DNA of 52,755 bases from an uncultured bacterium. GTDB lineage: Bacteria > Patescibacteriota > Patescibacteriia > 2-12-FULL-60-25. Within the stretch, counting starts at the first letter, position 1; each line of letters starts with the position of its first letter. Location: positions 1 to 52,755 of the forward strand of contig CALFEO010000018.1 of NCBI GenBank assembly GCA_937949995.1, read 5' to 3'. This document shows positions 8,933 through 18,344 of this stretch, one piece after another. The translations under genes were made by a program, and so were the position numbers. A model generated the notes under the pieces. That model searched no databases and had not been told where the DNA came from. It worked only from the letters and a program-made list of their open reading frames with translations.

Positions 8933-11019
8933 TGAAAAAGATAAGAGTTATTATTATTGCGGTTTTGGCATTGTTATTGATGTTTGCCGTTTTCGGTTGG
9001 CTGTTTTGGTCGTTGGGCTCCATACGGCAAGGCGAAGATCCGGTTATGCGGTTGGTGATATTGCAAGGAGCCGTGTATGTAACATCGGACGGTGGCTTTG
9101 AAGAACAGGCCAAAAGCGGGATGATGCTTAAACAAAATGATGTTGTCAGAACCGAGAAAAATGCCGAAGCGGCGGTAACCGTTTCCGGCAGATCGGATTT
9201 GCGATTAAGCGGAGAAACGCAAATTACAATCAATAAAGCGGTTATGGAAGGCGCTCGCGGATTTGAATTTGAATTTGATCTTTCTTCGGGCAGGGTTTGG
9301 TCAAGAGTTATGAAATTGCTTGATTATAACAATGTTTACGAGTCACAAGCCGATAATGTTGTGGCTACTGTCAGGGGTACGGCGTATGGCTTGGAAAAAA
9401 TCAATAATGATATTTTATTGTACGTGGATAAAGCGGCTGTTTCCGCAGGAGGCGCAGATCGATCAACCGCGGAAATTTTTACACCTGAACAATGGGCTTT
9501 GTTTGATACGGGCGGAGGCTTGTTAAATACGGGTGATCAATATTCCACCACCACGCCGATAGATGGTGAATGGGTACAAAAACAAAGAATCGCCGATGCA
9601 AAGTTTAATGAGGCATCCAAAAAATATTTATTGGATAACCTTTTGGCCGGCAAGGGGACTGCTCCGGACAGTTGGAAGAGCTCTTTGGCCGATATGAGCG
9701 AAAGTTGGCATTTGCGTTTCAGCGGCGAGAAATGCGCGGATTTAAGAGCGGCGTATTTTGGGCGTAAACTGTATTTTGTTTATGATTTGGCTTCCAGGGG
9801 CAAATCCGGTTTGGCTTATCAGTACTTGTCGGAACTGCAGAAAAAGGCTTTTGCTGATTTTGCGGATAATAAGTGTGCTGATAAATCGTTATATGCCAAT
9901 CAATCGGGAATGATGTTGTTGGCGCTATCGGATGCAACACCGGAAAATGAATTGTATAAATTAAAATTGTTGATCGAGGAAATGCATGTTTCATTTTTTG
10001 ATGAACATTCGGCCGAAGCTTTTTGGGCTCATTCCTTGGCATTGGATTCCAGATTGGATGAATTGGAAAGGTTTGACTGCAAAAATAATTTACGCGGAAA
10101 CATGCAACAATCGCTTGATGCGGTAACGCAGGGGATTCTACGGCAAGACAGGGATTTTGAATTGCTGCCCGCGGATTTGGATTTGACGGTCAGAAAAATT
10201 TTAGCTCAAAAAACATTTGCGCAGAATACGCGGTTAAATAATTTTTTGGCAAATTTGGAAATATGCAAAAAGCCGCCAATGATGCAACAAGAGGCCGATG
10301 CTTCGGCGACTTCAACCACTTCCACACAGATGGAATCAGTGACTTCAACGGATGAAGGTTTGCGTGATAGCGGTGATGCTTCAAATCAAGGTTCTGAAAA
10401 TGCGGCGCTCGAAGAAAATGATCAGACAAATACAACGGGCGCGCGAGATCAAGCCGGTAATTTGAATTTATCCCGCATTCAATTGTTTGCACAGCCCAAT
10501 CCGGTATTAACAGGCGGTTCGTCGGTTTTATATGTAAAAGGCATTAAAAAAGATGGCAGTGAATTTGATGCAACGAGTTATGCCAAATTCGAACAAACCG
10601 GAGGCTTGGGATCCATATCGGGAATCATGTTTACAGCCAAAGAAGCCGGATCGGTTGTCTTAACGGCCAGAGTTACGGATAACGGACAAGAGTTCAGCTC
10701 GCAGGTTCAATTAAATATTACGGAGCCTTTGATTTTTTCACGTTTTTCGGCAACGGCGGTCGGCGGAAATACGGTATTGCCGGGAAATACCAAAAATATT
10801 ACAGCAACAGCTTATTATACCAACGGCCAGAGCAGAAATGTTACGGATATGGCCTCTTATTCTTTATCGGACGGCAGAATGGGGAGCATGAACGGCTCAA
10901 CTTTTACGGCTTCGGCCAATGCTTACGGACAAGCGGTTATAACGGTGCGATATGAGGAAGAAGGAATCATGAAAGAAGATCAGGTGACTTTGCAAATAGG
11001 GATTGATAGAATCAATTAA
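8932..11019 (+). CDS. Membrane-anchored FecR-domain protein with Ig-like C-terminus
   Basis: This 695-aa protein has an N-terminal membrane anchor (residues 4-28) and an outside-facing FecR-type domain at about 40-165, with the typical run from RLVILQGAVYV through DVVRTEKNAEAAV to VVATVRGTAYG. A long helical middle region follows. A Thr/Ser/Glu-rich linker (about 470-520) leads to two bacterial Ig-like domains (about 530-695). FecR domains usually pass signals or bind envelope components; the ligand here is unknown. I chose the ATG at 8932 over a longer in-frame start at 8827 because it follows a -10 box and begins the membrane helix directly. Its stop overlaps the next start in the sequence taatg, so it is coupled to the CHASE2 cyclase. 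Confidence 0.8.
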   Translation: MKKIRVIIIAVLALLLMFAVFGWLFWSLGSIRQGEDPVMRLVILQGAVYVTSDGGFEEQAKSGMMLKQNDVVRTEKNAEAAVTVSGRSDLRLSGETQITINKAVMEGARGFEFEFDLSSGRVWSRVMKLLDYNNVYESQADNVVATVRGTAYGLEKINNDILLYVDKAAVSAGGADRSTAEIFTPEQWALFDTGGGLLNTGDQYSTTTPIDGEWVQKQRIADAKFNEASKKYLLDNLLAGKGTAPDSWKSSLADMSESWHLRFSGEKCADLRAAYFGRKLYFVYDLASRGKSGLAYQYLSELQKKAFADFADNKCADKSLYANQSGMMLLALSDATPENELYKLKLLIEEMHVSFFDEHSAEAFWAHSLALDSRLDELERFDCKNNLRGNMQQSLDAVTQGILRQDRDFELLPADLDLTVRKILAQKTFAQNTRLNNFLANLEICKKPPMMQQEADASATSTTSTQMESVTSTDEGLRDSGDASNQGSENAALEENDQTNTTGARDQAGNLNLSRIQLFAQPNPVLTGGSSVLYVKGIKKDGSEFDATSYAKFEQTGGLGSISGIMFTAKEAGSVVLTARVTDNGQEFSSQVQLNITEPLIFSRFSATAVGGNTVLPGNTKNITATAYYTNGQSRNVTDMASYSLSDGRMGSMNGSTFTASANAYGQAVITVRYEEEGIMKEDQVTLQIGIDRIN

Positions 11020-13031
11020 TGCAATTATTTATGAAAAAAAAATCATCGGTATCCGAAAAAAGAGATTGGAAGCGGCCTTTGTTAACGGGCTTGGTTATAG
11101 GCTTGCTGTCCGCTGTTGCTTTGTCTTTGGGTATTTTGGATACTTGGAGCAAAAGAGTATCGGACAGGTTGTATTTGCCTTATATCGCCGATGAAAGAAT
11201 CGTTATCGCGGCGATAGACGATGCTTCCATGGCCAGATTGGGCAGATGGCCGTGGGATAGATCGGTGCATGCGGAATTGATAGCAAAAATAGCGGATGCG
11301 GGCGCGCTGGCTATCGGCTATGATGTAAATTTTCCGGAACCGCAAGATGAAGAGAATGACACGGCTTTGGCCAATGCCATAAAAAAAGCCGGCAACGTTG
11401 TTTTACCGATTGAATTAGAATTGTTGTTATCAAAAAATCAAGAAACCCGCGCTAAATTGATTTTGCCCTCCATTCCTTCGATAGCGTCCGCGGCCGGGGG
11501 CATAGGCCATACCAATACTCCGCAAGATGCCGACGGGGTTGTGCGAAAAGTGCCTTTGACCGCGATCTTGCCCGACGGATCATCGGTTCCCGCGTTTTCG
11601 TATCGTGTTTTGGAGATGGCCGGAATGCCGGTTTCTTTGGCTCAAGGCACCGATGCTTCGAATCGTCTGTTGGTTCATTATCCGGATGCGCCGGGGTTGG
11701 CTTTTCCGATTTTTTCGGCGGCTGATATTATGGATAAAGCATCGGTGCGCGCGGAATTGAAAAATAAAATAGTTTTCGTGGGAGCCACGGCGCCCAATTT
11801 GCACGATTATCAACGCGTGCCGACTTCGATTACCCTGCCCATGAGCGGGGTCGAGGTGCATGCTTCAATGGCGGCGACTTTGCTTCAGCAAAAATATTTG
11901 CATGAAATGCCAAAAGCCATAATGGCACTTTGGATTATTTTAATCGGCGCATTGACCGGCTTGTTGATAGCCTTTATCAGGGTTCGCTGGAGCGTGCCTT
12001 TAACGATAGTATTGTGGCTGGCTTCGGTTATTGCCGCTTTTATTTGTTTTGATAAAGGCTGGATAGTCGATATTTTGTGGATTACGATTGCGTTTGTTTT
12101 ATCTTTTGCGGGTGTTGTTTTGGAAAGACGGATAGCCTCGGAAAGACAAAAGCGCGAATTGCGTTTGGCTTTTTCGCATTATGTTTCGTCTTCGGTGGTT
12201 GATTCTATTTTGCAGAATCCCGCCAAATTGCAACTTGGAGGAGTCAGAAAAAACATGACCGTTTTGTTTTCGGATGTGCGCGGATTTACGACCATGTCTG
12301 AAGGATTAAAACCCGAGGAATTGGTGCATATAATGAATACATATTTAACGCGAATGACCGATATCGTGTTTAAACACGAGGGAGTTTTGGATAAATATAT
12401 AGGCGATGCGGTTATGGCTTTTTGGAATGCACCGTTTGATCAGGATGATCATGCCAAGCGAGCCGTTGATACTGCGCTTGAGATGCTCTATGAGCTTAAA
12501 CAAATGAATCAAGAAAAGTTATTTGGTGATTTTGAATTAAAAATAGGAGTGGGCATCAATACGGGAGATATGGTTGTGGGCAATATGGGTTCGCATAACA
12601 GATTTGATTATACGGTTATCGGGGACAGTGTAAATTTGGGATCGCGCATGGAGGGGCTGACCAAACAGTACGGCATCGCGCTTTTAATCAGCGAGTCGGT
12701 CAAAGAACAACTGCCAAAAGATGAGTATTTGATACGCCCCATAGATTTGGTTGCCGTTAAGGGCAAGAATAAACCGGTTAAAATGTATGAAGTTTTGAAA
12801 AAGACGGTTGATGCCGCGGATAGTGAGAAGTATTTGGTAAAAACATATACCGATGCTTTGCAAGCATATTTTGCCAAAGATTTTTTAACCGCCGCGCAAT
12901 TAGTTGAATCGTTGATCTCGCAATTTCCGGAGGATGGCCCGTCAAAAACATTAAAAGAAAGGATTTTGTATTTTCAAAAAGATCCACCGCCAAGTGATTG
13001 GGATGGAGCCTGGGTCATGAAAACAAAATAA
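11019..13031 (+). CDS. CHASE2-domain class III adenylate cyclase
   Basis: A 670-aa membrane receptor predicted to make cAMP in response to an extracellular signal. It has an N-terminal membrane helix (about 20-40), a CHASE2 sensor domain (about 45-295), three closely spaced membrane helices (about 300-370) and a cyclase catalytic domain (about 410-600). Metal-binding Asp419 (FSDVRGF) and Asp463 (YIGDAVMAFW) are present. Base-selecting Lys459 and Thr532 (FDYTVIGDSVN) fit ATP rather than GTP, as in class IIIb enzymes. The catalytic Asn of SVNLGSRME is kept, with Arg three residues on. A short TPR-like tail follows. Translation may start at 11019, overlapping the FecR stop, or at the ATG at 11031. 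Pairing with FecR suggests a joint envelope-sensing unit. Confidence 0.92.
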   Translation: MQLFMKKKSSVSEKRDWKRPLLTGLVIGLLSAVALSLGILDTWSKRVSDRLYLPYIADERIVIAAIDDASMARLGRWPWDRSVHAELIAKIADAGALAIGYDVNFPEPQDEENDTALANAIKKAGNVVLPIELELLLSKNQETRAKLILPSIPSIASAAGGIGHTNTPQDADGVVRKVPLTAILPDGSSVPAFSYRVLEMAGMPVSLAQGTDASNRLLVHYPDAPGLAFPIFSAADIMDKASVRAELKNKIVFVGATAPNLHDYQRVPTSITLPMSGVEVHASMAATLLQQKYLHEMPKAIMALWIILIGALTGLLIAFIRVRWSVPLTIVLWLASVIAAFICFDKGWIVDILWITIAFVLSFAGVVLERRIASERQKRELRLAFSHYVSSSVVDSILQNPAKLQLGGVRKNMTVLFSDVRGFTTMSEGLKPEELVHIMNTYLTRMTDIVFKHEGVLDKYIGDAVMAFWNAPFDQDDHAKRAVDTALEMLYELKQMNQEKLFGDFELKIGVGINTGDMVVGNMGSHNRFDYTVIGDSVNLGSRMEGLTKQYGIALLISESVKEQLPKDEYLIRPIDLVAVKGKNKPVKMYEVLKKTVDAADSEKYLVKTYTDALQAYFAKDFLTAAQLVESLISQFPEDGPSKTLKERILYFQKDPPPSDWDGAWVMKTK

Positions 13032-13037
13032 AAACTT

Positions 13038-13172
13038 ATGAACCCTTTTGAAGAAAGATCTCCAAATTTTGATTTGAATAACACAAAAAACCATTTTTTA
13101 GAAAGTATATCAAAAATAGAGTCTTTAAAAAGAGATTTTGATGTTCAAAATATTGAATTAATAATGGATTAA
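13038..13172 (+). CDS. Small ORF in frame with the next gene: N-terminal fragment or leader peptide
   Basis: This 44-codon ORF begins MNPFEERSPNFDLN, the same NPF-type start seen in three other proteins here. It ends in TAA, followed at once in the same frame by TTG ATG and the nucleotidyltransferase-like gene. Its C-terminus (IELIMD) and the next N-terminus (MKIVENI) read like one helix. It may therefore be the true N-terminus of that protein cut off by a nonsense change or sequencing error, or a separate coupled peptide. No SD is present. Confidence 0.5.
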   Translation: MNPFEERSPNFDLNNTKNHFLESISKIESLKRDFDVQNIELIMD

Positions 13173-13175
13173 TTG

Positions 13176-14222
13176 ATGAAAATAGTGGAAAATATTTGTG
13201 CAGAAAGTAAAGATGATAAAGAATTATTGCAGGCGAAAATCGCTTTTTTCTTTGATTCGTTAATGGAATTTTGTTTGAAAAATGGATCTACGATGAGAGA
13301 GATTAAAAAATTATTTGAAAAATATTTTTTTAACCGCGATTTACCGGCAATATTTAAATACGAAAGAACAGTTCGTATGAATAAAAGACAGCCGAATTTA
13401 GTAGAATCTTTAACTGCTACCCTTGATAGATTTGAAATACTAGAACAGTTGGAACAAATTTTTATTAAACCATGCAAGTCAATGATCGTTGGCGGGTCTT
13501 TGGCATATGGATCCTTTTATAATACTAGAGAAAATAGAGATACTTTGGTCGGTTCAGACATTGACATAATAGCCATAATTGAAAGTGATGCAGATGAGAG
13601 CGCGTGGGTTGCTTTTGAGATCTCGAATATATTTAATGAAGATGAAAAAAACGAATTTCTTGTTAGAAAGAAGATTTATTTGTCAGATTTATCTCCAAGC
13701 AACAAGGCTGATATTTTGAGTCAAAAGTTTAGAATCGCCGGTAAGAATTTCGATGTAAGTATGCATTTTTTTACCTTGGAATCTTTTGAGGCGTTATTTC
13801 CACAGGATATTAATAATGAAACCGCTAAACATGATTATGTTAAAAATGTTAGAGATTATAAATATGAAGCTTTTACGCACAAGGCATGCAAACAGGTCGG
13901 TTTTAAAGGGGGTGTAATTGATGTTGAGGTTCCTTTGCAAGAGAAAGTGGATCATGGTGTAATAACGATTTTACCTGCATATATCATTAAAGAGGGCGAG
14001 TATTACCCGGGAATATATCAAAACTTAATATTGCCAACTTTCGGTATTTATTTTGATAAAGATGGCATTACTACCGATGTTGTTATGAAATTCAAAGAAA
14101 ATGTTAAATCGTATGCAGATAATCAAGACGGATTAATTTCATTTGAGAGCTTATTGTTACGATCGCATACGCGCTGTGAATTATTCCCACCGGCTTTGGA
14201 TGAAGAGATTAGTAAATATTAG
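13176..14222 (+). CDS. Nucleotidyltransferase-fold protein
   Basis: A 348-aa protein of unknown target. It contains a pol-beta-like nucleotidyltransferase signature: GGSLAYGS at 107-114 followed by GSDIDIIAI (Asp128, Asp130), the usual GS motif plus a metal-binding Asp-x-Asp pair. The rest is not recognisable. Such folds occur in enzymes that transfer NMP groups to RNA, small molecules or proteins, and in toxin-antitoxin systems; nothing here decides between them. It may be N-terminally truncated (see the preceding small ORF). Its 3' end overlaps the convergent exonuclease gene by 14 nt. Confidence 0.6.
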   Translation: MKIVENICAESKDDKELLQAKIAFFFDSLMEFCLKNGSTMREIKKLFEKYFFNRDLPAIFKYERTVRMNKRQPNLVESLTATLDRFEILEQLEQIFIKPCKSMIVGGSLAYGSFYNTRENRDTLVGSDIDIIAIIESDADESAWVAFEISNIFNEDEKNEFLVRKKIYLSDLSPSNKADILSQKFRIAGKNFDVSMHFFTLESFEALFPQDINNETAKHDYVKNVRDYKYEAFTHKACKQVGFKGGVIDVEVPLQEKVDHGVITILPAYIIKEGEYYPGIYQNLILPTFGIYFDKDGITTDVVMKFKENVKSYADNQDGLISFESLLLRSHTRCELFPPALDEEISKY

Positions 14223-14766
14223 GATTAAGTGAATGGATCGCTTGTGACATACTTCTTACATCGTGTAACGCATAATGAACATGACCGTTTAATTTTAATC
14301 CGGCGGCTTGAAAAAGAGTGCCGCTGGAGTACTGTTCCGGATCAATGCCCAGTTTTTTTAACAGAGGTTTTACTCGTTTGAATTCTTTGCAAAAAGGATT
14401 GTTTAAATTATGAAATTCTAAATTTTGTAAAAATACTTTATAGTCATTATTAAAAGTCCATATGGGATATTGTTTACTAAATTTTATAAATTTATTCAAA
14501 GCTACAGAAAATGAAACCGATTTATCATCTATCATTTTATCACTAATACCGGTTAGTTCTGTAAAAAAAGGAGGTAATGATTTGTTGAACACGGGTTTTA
14601 CAAGGATGTCAAAATGATCCAGTTCATTACCTGATTCGTGATCGTATAAGACGGCCGCAATTTGAATAATTTGTTTTTTATCACTATTGCTCGGTAATCT
14701 TTTTTTTGTAAACATACCTTCGTACATGTATTCCGTGTCTACATATATTCTTTTTGGATCACGCAT
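14209..14766 (-). CDS. DEDDh-type 3'-5' exonuclease
   Basis: A 185-aa RNase H-fold exonuclease of the DnaQ/oligoribonuclease superfamily. The acidic motifs are in order: Asp10 and Glu12 in YVDTEY, Asp108 in WTFNND, and His164 with Asp169 in HYALHDV, which is the DEDDh form. It has no extra domains, so it could be a proofreading subunit, an oligoribonuclease-like or a small-RNA-trimming enzyme. On the minus strand a TATAAT box ends 13 nt before the ATG, so the leader is very short. It converges with the nucleotidyltransferase gene and overlaps it. Confidence 0.75.
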   Translation of the reverse strand: MRDPKRIYVDTEYMYEGMFTKKRLPSNSDKKQIIQIAAVLYDHESGNELDHFDILVKPVFNKSLPPFFTELTGISDKMIDDKSVSFSVALNKFIKFSKQYPIWTFNNDYKVFLQNLEFHNLNNPFCKEFKRVKPLLKKLGIDPEQYSSGTLFQAAGLKLNGHVHYALHDVRSMSQAIHSLNPNIY

Positions 14767-14862
14767 ATATCAATCCGCGATTATAAATAATTTACAAATA
14801 CAAATATAAAGAAAATTCCTCCGCTCGCTTTGTTATTTATTCTTTGTTATTTGTTATTTGAG

Positions 14863-15855
14863 TTATCTTCCCATGCCTATCTTGTCTTTTACCTGTTTAA
14901 TCTTCTTTTCGGCGGTTGGATATGCTTTTTGGAAGCCTTCGTCTAATATTTTATTAAGCTCTTTGGGATTTTTGAGGTATTCGTTGATTTTGGTGCGGAT
15001 GGGGGAGAGGTGGGCGATTAAAATTTCAGCCAGGGCTTTTTTAAAGTCGCCGTAGCCTTTGCCTGCAAAATCGGCTTCGATTTTTTTCATGCTGTCGCCG
15101 GTTACGTGGTGGTAGATGCTCATGAGATTTGATACTGCGGGTTTATTTTCGGCGTCGAATGATATGCCGGTTGTGGAATCGGTTACGGCGCGCATGATCT
15201 TTTTTTGGATTACATCATCCTCGTCGGTTAAAAAGATTGTTCCGGCCGCGGAATCGTCGCTTTTGGACATTTTTTTGGTTGGATCTTTTAAGCTCATGAT
15301 GCGGGCACCGACTTTTTGTACCATTGGTTGCGGAAGGATGAAAGTTTCGCCGTAGCGCTCGTTAAAGCGGCGGCCGATTAAGCGGGTAAACTCGATATGC
15401 TGCATTTGGTCGTGGCCTACGGGTACTTTGTGAGCATCGTAAAGCATGATATCGGCGGCCATAAGCACAGGGTAAGCGAACAAACCGACGCCTGCGGATT
15501 CGGAGCCGGTTTTGCGGGATTTATCTTTGAACTGCGTCATGCGCGAAAGCTCGCCCATTTTGGTTTGCGTCATTAAAATCCAGCCCAGTTCCGTATGCTG
15601 GGCAACATCGCTTTGTAAAAACAGAGTGGATTTTTTGGGATCGATGCCGATGGCCAAATAAGTTGCGGCTATGGCATGAGTTTGCTCGCGGAGTTTTGCG
15701 GGATCTTGGGGTACGGTTATGGCATGGTCATCGACAACGCAATAATAACAATTGTAATCTTTTTGCAAATCAACCCATTGGCGCAAAGCGCCGATATAAT
15801 TGCCGATATGCGGGATGGATGTGGGCTTAACGCCGGAGAAGACGGTTTCTTTCAT
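14863..15855 (-). CDS. trpS: Tryptophanyl-tRNA synthetase
   Basis: Charges tRNA-Trp with tryptophan. The 330-aa length is normal for a compact bacterial TrpRS. Class I signatures are the HIGN form of HIGH at 16-19 and KMSKS at 195-199. Conserved blocks such as GLFAYPVLMAADIMLYD and VPVGHDQMQHIE are also present. The start at 15855 is supported by a TATTAT box ending 8 nt upstream, again with no SD, so it looks leaderless. Confidence 0.98.
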   Translation of the reverse strand: MKETVFSGVKPTSIPHIGNYIGALRQWVDLQKDYNCYYCVVDDHAITVPQDPAKLREQTHAIAATYLAIGIDPKKSTLFLQSDVAQHTELGWILMTQTKMGELSRMTQFKDKSRKTGSESAGVGLFAYPVLMAADIMLYDAHKVPVGHDQMQHIEFTRLIGRRFNERYGETFILPQPMVQKVGARIMSLKDPTKKMSKSDDSAAGTIFLTDEDDVIQKKIMRAVTDSTTGISFDAENKPAVSNLMSIYHHVTGDSMKKIEADFAGKGYGDFKKALAEILIAHLSPIRTKINEYLKNPKELNKILDEGFQKAYPTAEKKIKQVKDKIGMGR

Positions 15856-15869
15856 ACAGCTTCATAATA
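15856..15869 (-). promoter_or_regulatory. -10 element for leaderless trpS
   Basis: On the minus strand TG-TATTAT (box at 15864-15869) is followed by an 8-nt spacer and the ATG of trpS. Confidence 0.5.
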
Positions 15870-16245
15870 CATCTTCGCACGTCGTACGTCCAACGTCCCG
15901 CGTTAAGGAATTTGATAATTTTTACATCGTCGCACGTCGCACGTCCAACGCCCGCCCGCAACGCCTCGCAAGCTCGTCTTGCGTGGCGGGCGGGTCTCGC
16001 GTTAAGGAATTCAGTAAACAAAAAAGGCGCATGGAGCGCTTTTTTGTTGCAGGCACAACCTCCTAAATCCTCCTTATCCACCCGCCTGCCGAGCCAGCCC
16101 GCCTGCCGAGCCAGCCCGCCTGCCGAGCAGAGCGAGGCGGCCAGGGCAGAGCGAGGCGGACGGGTCAGGAGGACTTGCACGCTTAGTCTTCAAGTCCCTG
16201 CCTGTCCGCCGTAGCTTTAGCGTAGGAGGGATAAGGGGTTGGGGT
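15864..16245. repeat. Repeat-filled spacer between trpS and RNase J
   Basis: No gene is supported here. A unit containing cgcacgtcgtacgtccaacg and ending gcgttaaggaatt occurs at about 15874-15911 and again at about 15933-16010, the second enlarged by a GC-rich inverted repeat around gcccgccacgc. At 16080-16130 a 17-bp unit (cccgcctgccgagccag) is repeated almost three times. A final stretch (16170-16250) matches the spacer at about 33475-33555 through shared pieces such as aagtccctg, cctgtcc and ggttggggtt. Confidence 0.75.
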
Positions 16246-16250
16246 TGCGC

Positions 16251-18344
16251 TTACACCTCTATCACCAGCGTCAAAATCATAGGACGTCTTCCCGTCTTAT
16301 CAAAGAGGAGTTGGCCCAATTCTTCGCGGACTTTATCTTTGAGATATTGGCCGTTGGCGCTGGAGCGGGCATCGTTGTCTTTTAAGACTTCGGCAACTTT
16401 TCGGCGGGCGTAGGGGATCAAATCCTCGTGCTGGCGAATATAGACAAAGCCTCGGGTGATGATGTCGGGCAAGCGCAAAAGTTTGCCGGTTTGACCCGAA
16501 ACAACAGCCATTACGATGGCAACTCCATCTTGCGAAAGCTCGACGCGGTCGCGCAGGACAATGTGGTTGGTATCGCCGACTCCCAAGCCATCCACAAAAA
16601 CATATTCGGTGGGAACTTTTTTATTGGTCAGCTGGCCATTGCGGTTTTTATCGAATTCGATGACTTGCCCGTTATCCGCTATAAAAATGTTTTCGGCCGG
16701 GAAGCCGTTTTGAATTGCCGCTTTGGCATGCATCCTTAAAAAAGAATGGTTGCCTTCGATGGGAATGAGATATTTGGGTTTGATCCAATCATGCACGTTT
16801 TTAAGATCTTCCTGACAAGCATGTCCGCCGGCGTGTACATCCATCATTTGGTAGTGAACAACTTCCGCGCCTTCGCGATACAAAGTATCTTTAAGTCGTT
16901 GAACGGAGCGTTCGTTGCCCGGAATAACAGATGAAGAGAATACAACCGTATCACCTTCTTGGATGCTGACTTTTTGATGTTCGCCGTTGGCAATACGCAT
17001 AAGCACCGCACGATCTTCGCCTTGGGCACCGGTACAGATAATGACAACTTTTTCATCAGGCAGTTTGAGGGCTTCTTTGACATCAATCAAAGTACCTTTG
17101 CCGATTTTCATGTAGCCGAGCTGTTGGGCGATTTTAACGTTGGATTTCATGCTGAAGCCTTCGATGGCGACTTTGCGCCCCATGCGTTCGCAAGCTTGGA
17201 TGATTTGGTAGATACGGCCAAGCATGGAGGCGAATGTGCCGATAATAACTCGGCCTTTGGCGTTTCTGATAATATCATCGATATTGTGTTGAATATCACC
17301 TTCGGTTAATTGATGGCCTTCTTTGGGTGCGTTGGTACTGTCGGCCATCAGAGCGAGAACATTCTTTTTGCCGAGAGCTTTGATTTTTTCGATTTCAGTG
17401 GGTTTATCGCCCGAAGGATTGGGATCGATTTTGAAATCTCCGGTGTGAACTATAATGCCGGCCGGTGTATGAATGATTACGCCGAAAGAATCGGGGATAT
17501 TGTGGGAGACGCGGAAAAACTCCACTTTGAAAACTCCCAGCTGCAAGATATCATCTGAATTGATAATGGTGATATTCAATTTGGGATATCCTTTAAAATC
17601 ATCTTGGCGTTTTTTTACGATTCCGGCAGTCAGAGGATTCATGAACAGCGGGGGATTGCCGAGTTTTTTTTGCAAATGCGGAATGGCGCCGATATGGTCG
17701 TAGTGGCCATGGGTGATGATGGCTCCGCGGATGTTTTTGAGTTTGGTCTCCAAGTAAGAAGTGTTGGGAATGATATAATCAACCCCGGGCATATCTTCTT
17801 CGGGGAATTGCAAACCCATATCGATCAAAACGATATCGTTTTTGTATTCGATAAGAGTCATGTTGCGTCCGACTTCTTCGTTTCCGCCCAAAACAATAAC
17901 CTTAACGCGATCTTGTCCTGTCAGTGCATCTTTATCGGAACCTGTTTTAAGACGCGGGCGGTGCTTGTAGGTGTGCAAACGAGGTTCATCGCTTTTAAAT
18001 GGCGGTTTGGCTGAACCGCGTTTGCCTCCGCGGTTTGATTTATTATCGGGTTTGACGGTTTTGGAATTTCCGGAACGTTCTTGATTTTGGGATTTAACGG
18101 CCGTTAATTTACCGGATTTAAAATCATGCACGGATGCTTTGGAACGAAATAATTCGCTTTTTTCGGATGCGTGTTTAATCGCTTTGGCGATAATATCTTT
18201 GTGATCAAATTTTTTCGCTTCGTCGGATTTGACGGTTGCGCCGGCGGTTGTTCCGCGAGGTTTGTTTTTGGCCAAGCCGGGTTTACGAGGATTCTGGCGA
18301 TTGCCATATCTTCCGGAAGGCGTGTATTTGTAAAAGGGTTGCAT
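16251..18344 (-). CDS. rnj: Ribonuclease J with long basic N-terminal extension
   Basis: A metallo-beta-lactamase-fold RNase with 5'-3' exo- and endonuclease activity used in mRNA decay and RNA maturation. The core begins at about residue 146 (VKVIVLGGNEEVGRNM). The zinc-binding HGHYDH motif lies at 212-217, followed by beta-CASP-region motifs and the usual C-terminal domain ending TLVIEV. Total length is 697 aa against about 550 for the family. The difference is a 145-residue N-terminal stretch rich in Lys, Arg, Asn and Ser, probably disordered and RNA-binding. The ATG at 18344 begins this extension with no SD; initiation further in is possible but no better start is seen. Confidence 0.96.
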   Translation of the reverse strand: MQPFYKYTPSGRYGNRQNPRKPGLAKNKPRGTTAGATVKSDEAKKFDHKDIIAKAIKHASEKSELFRSKASVHDFKSGKLTAVKSQNQERSGNSKTVKPDNKSNRGGKRGSAKPPFKSDEPRLHTYKHRPRLKTGSDKDALTGQDRVKVIVLGGNEEVGRNMTLIEYKNDIVLIDMGLQFPEEDMPGVDYIIPNTSYLETKLKNIRGAIITHGHYDHIGAIPHLQKKLGNPPLFMNPLTAGIVKKRQDDFKGYPKLNITIINSDDILQLGVFKVEFFRVSHNIPDSFGVIIHTPAGIIVHTGDFKIDPNPSGDKPTEIEKIKALGKKNVLALMADSTNAPKEGHQLTEGDIQHNIDDIIRNAKGRVIIGTFASMLGRIYQIIQACERMGRKVAIEGFSMKSNVKIAQQLGYMKIGKGTLIDVKEALKLPDEKVVIICTGAQGEDRAVLMRIANGEHQKVSIQEGDTVVFSSSVIPGNERSVQRLKDTLYREGAEVVHYQMMDVHAGGHACQEDLKNVHDWIKPKYLIPIEGNHSFLRMHAKAAIQNGFPAENIFIADNGQVIEFDKNRNGQLTNKKVPTEYVFVDGLGVGDTNHIVLRDRVELSQDGVAIVMAVVSGQTGKLLRLPDIITRGFVYIRQHEDLIPYARRKVAEVLKDNDARSSANGQYLKDKVREELGQLLFDKTGRRPMILTLVIEV

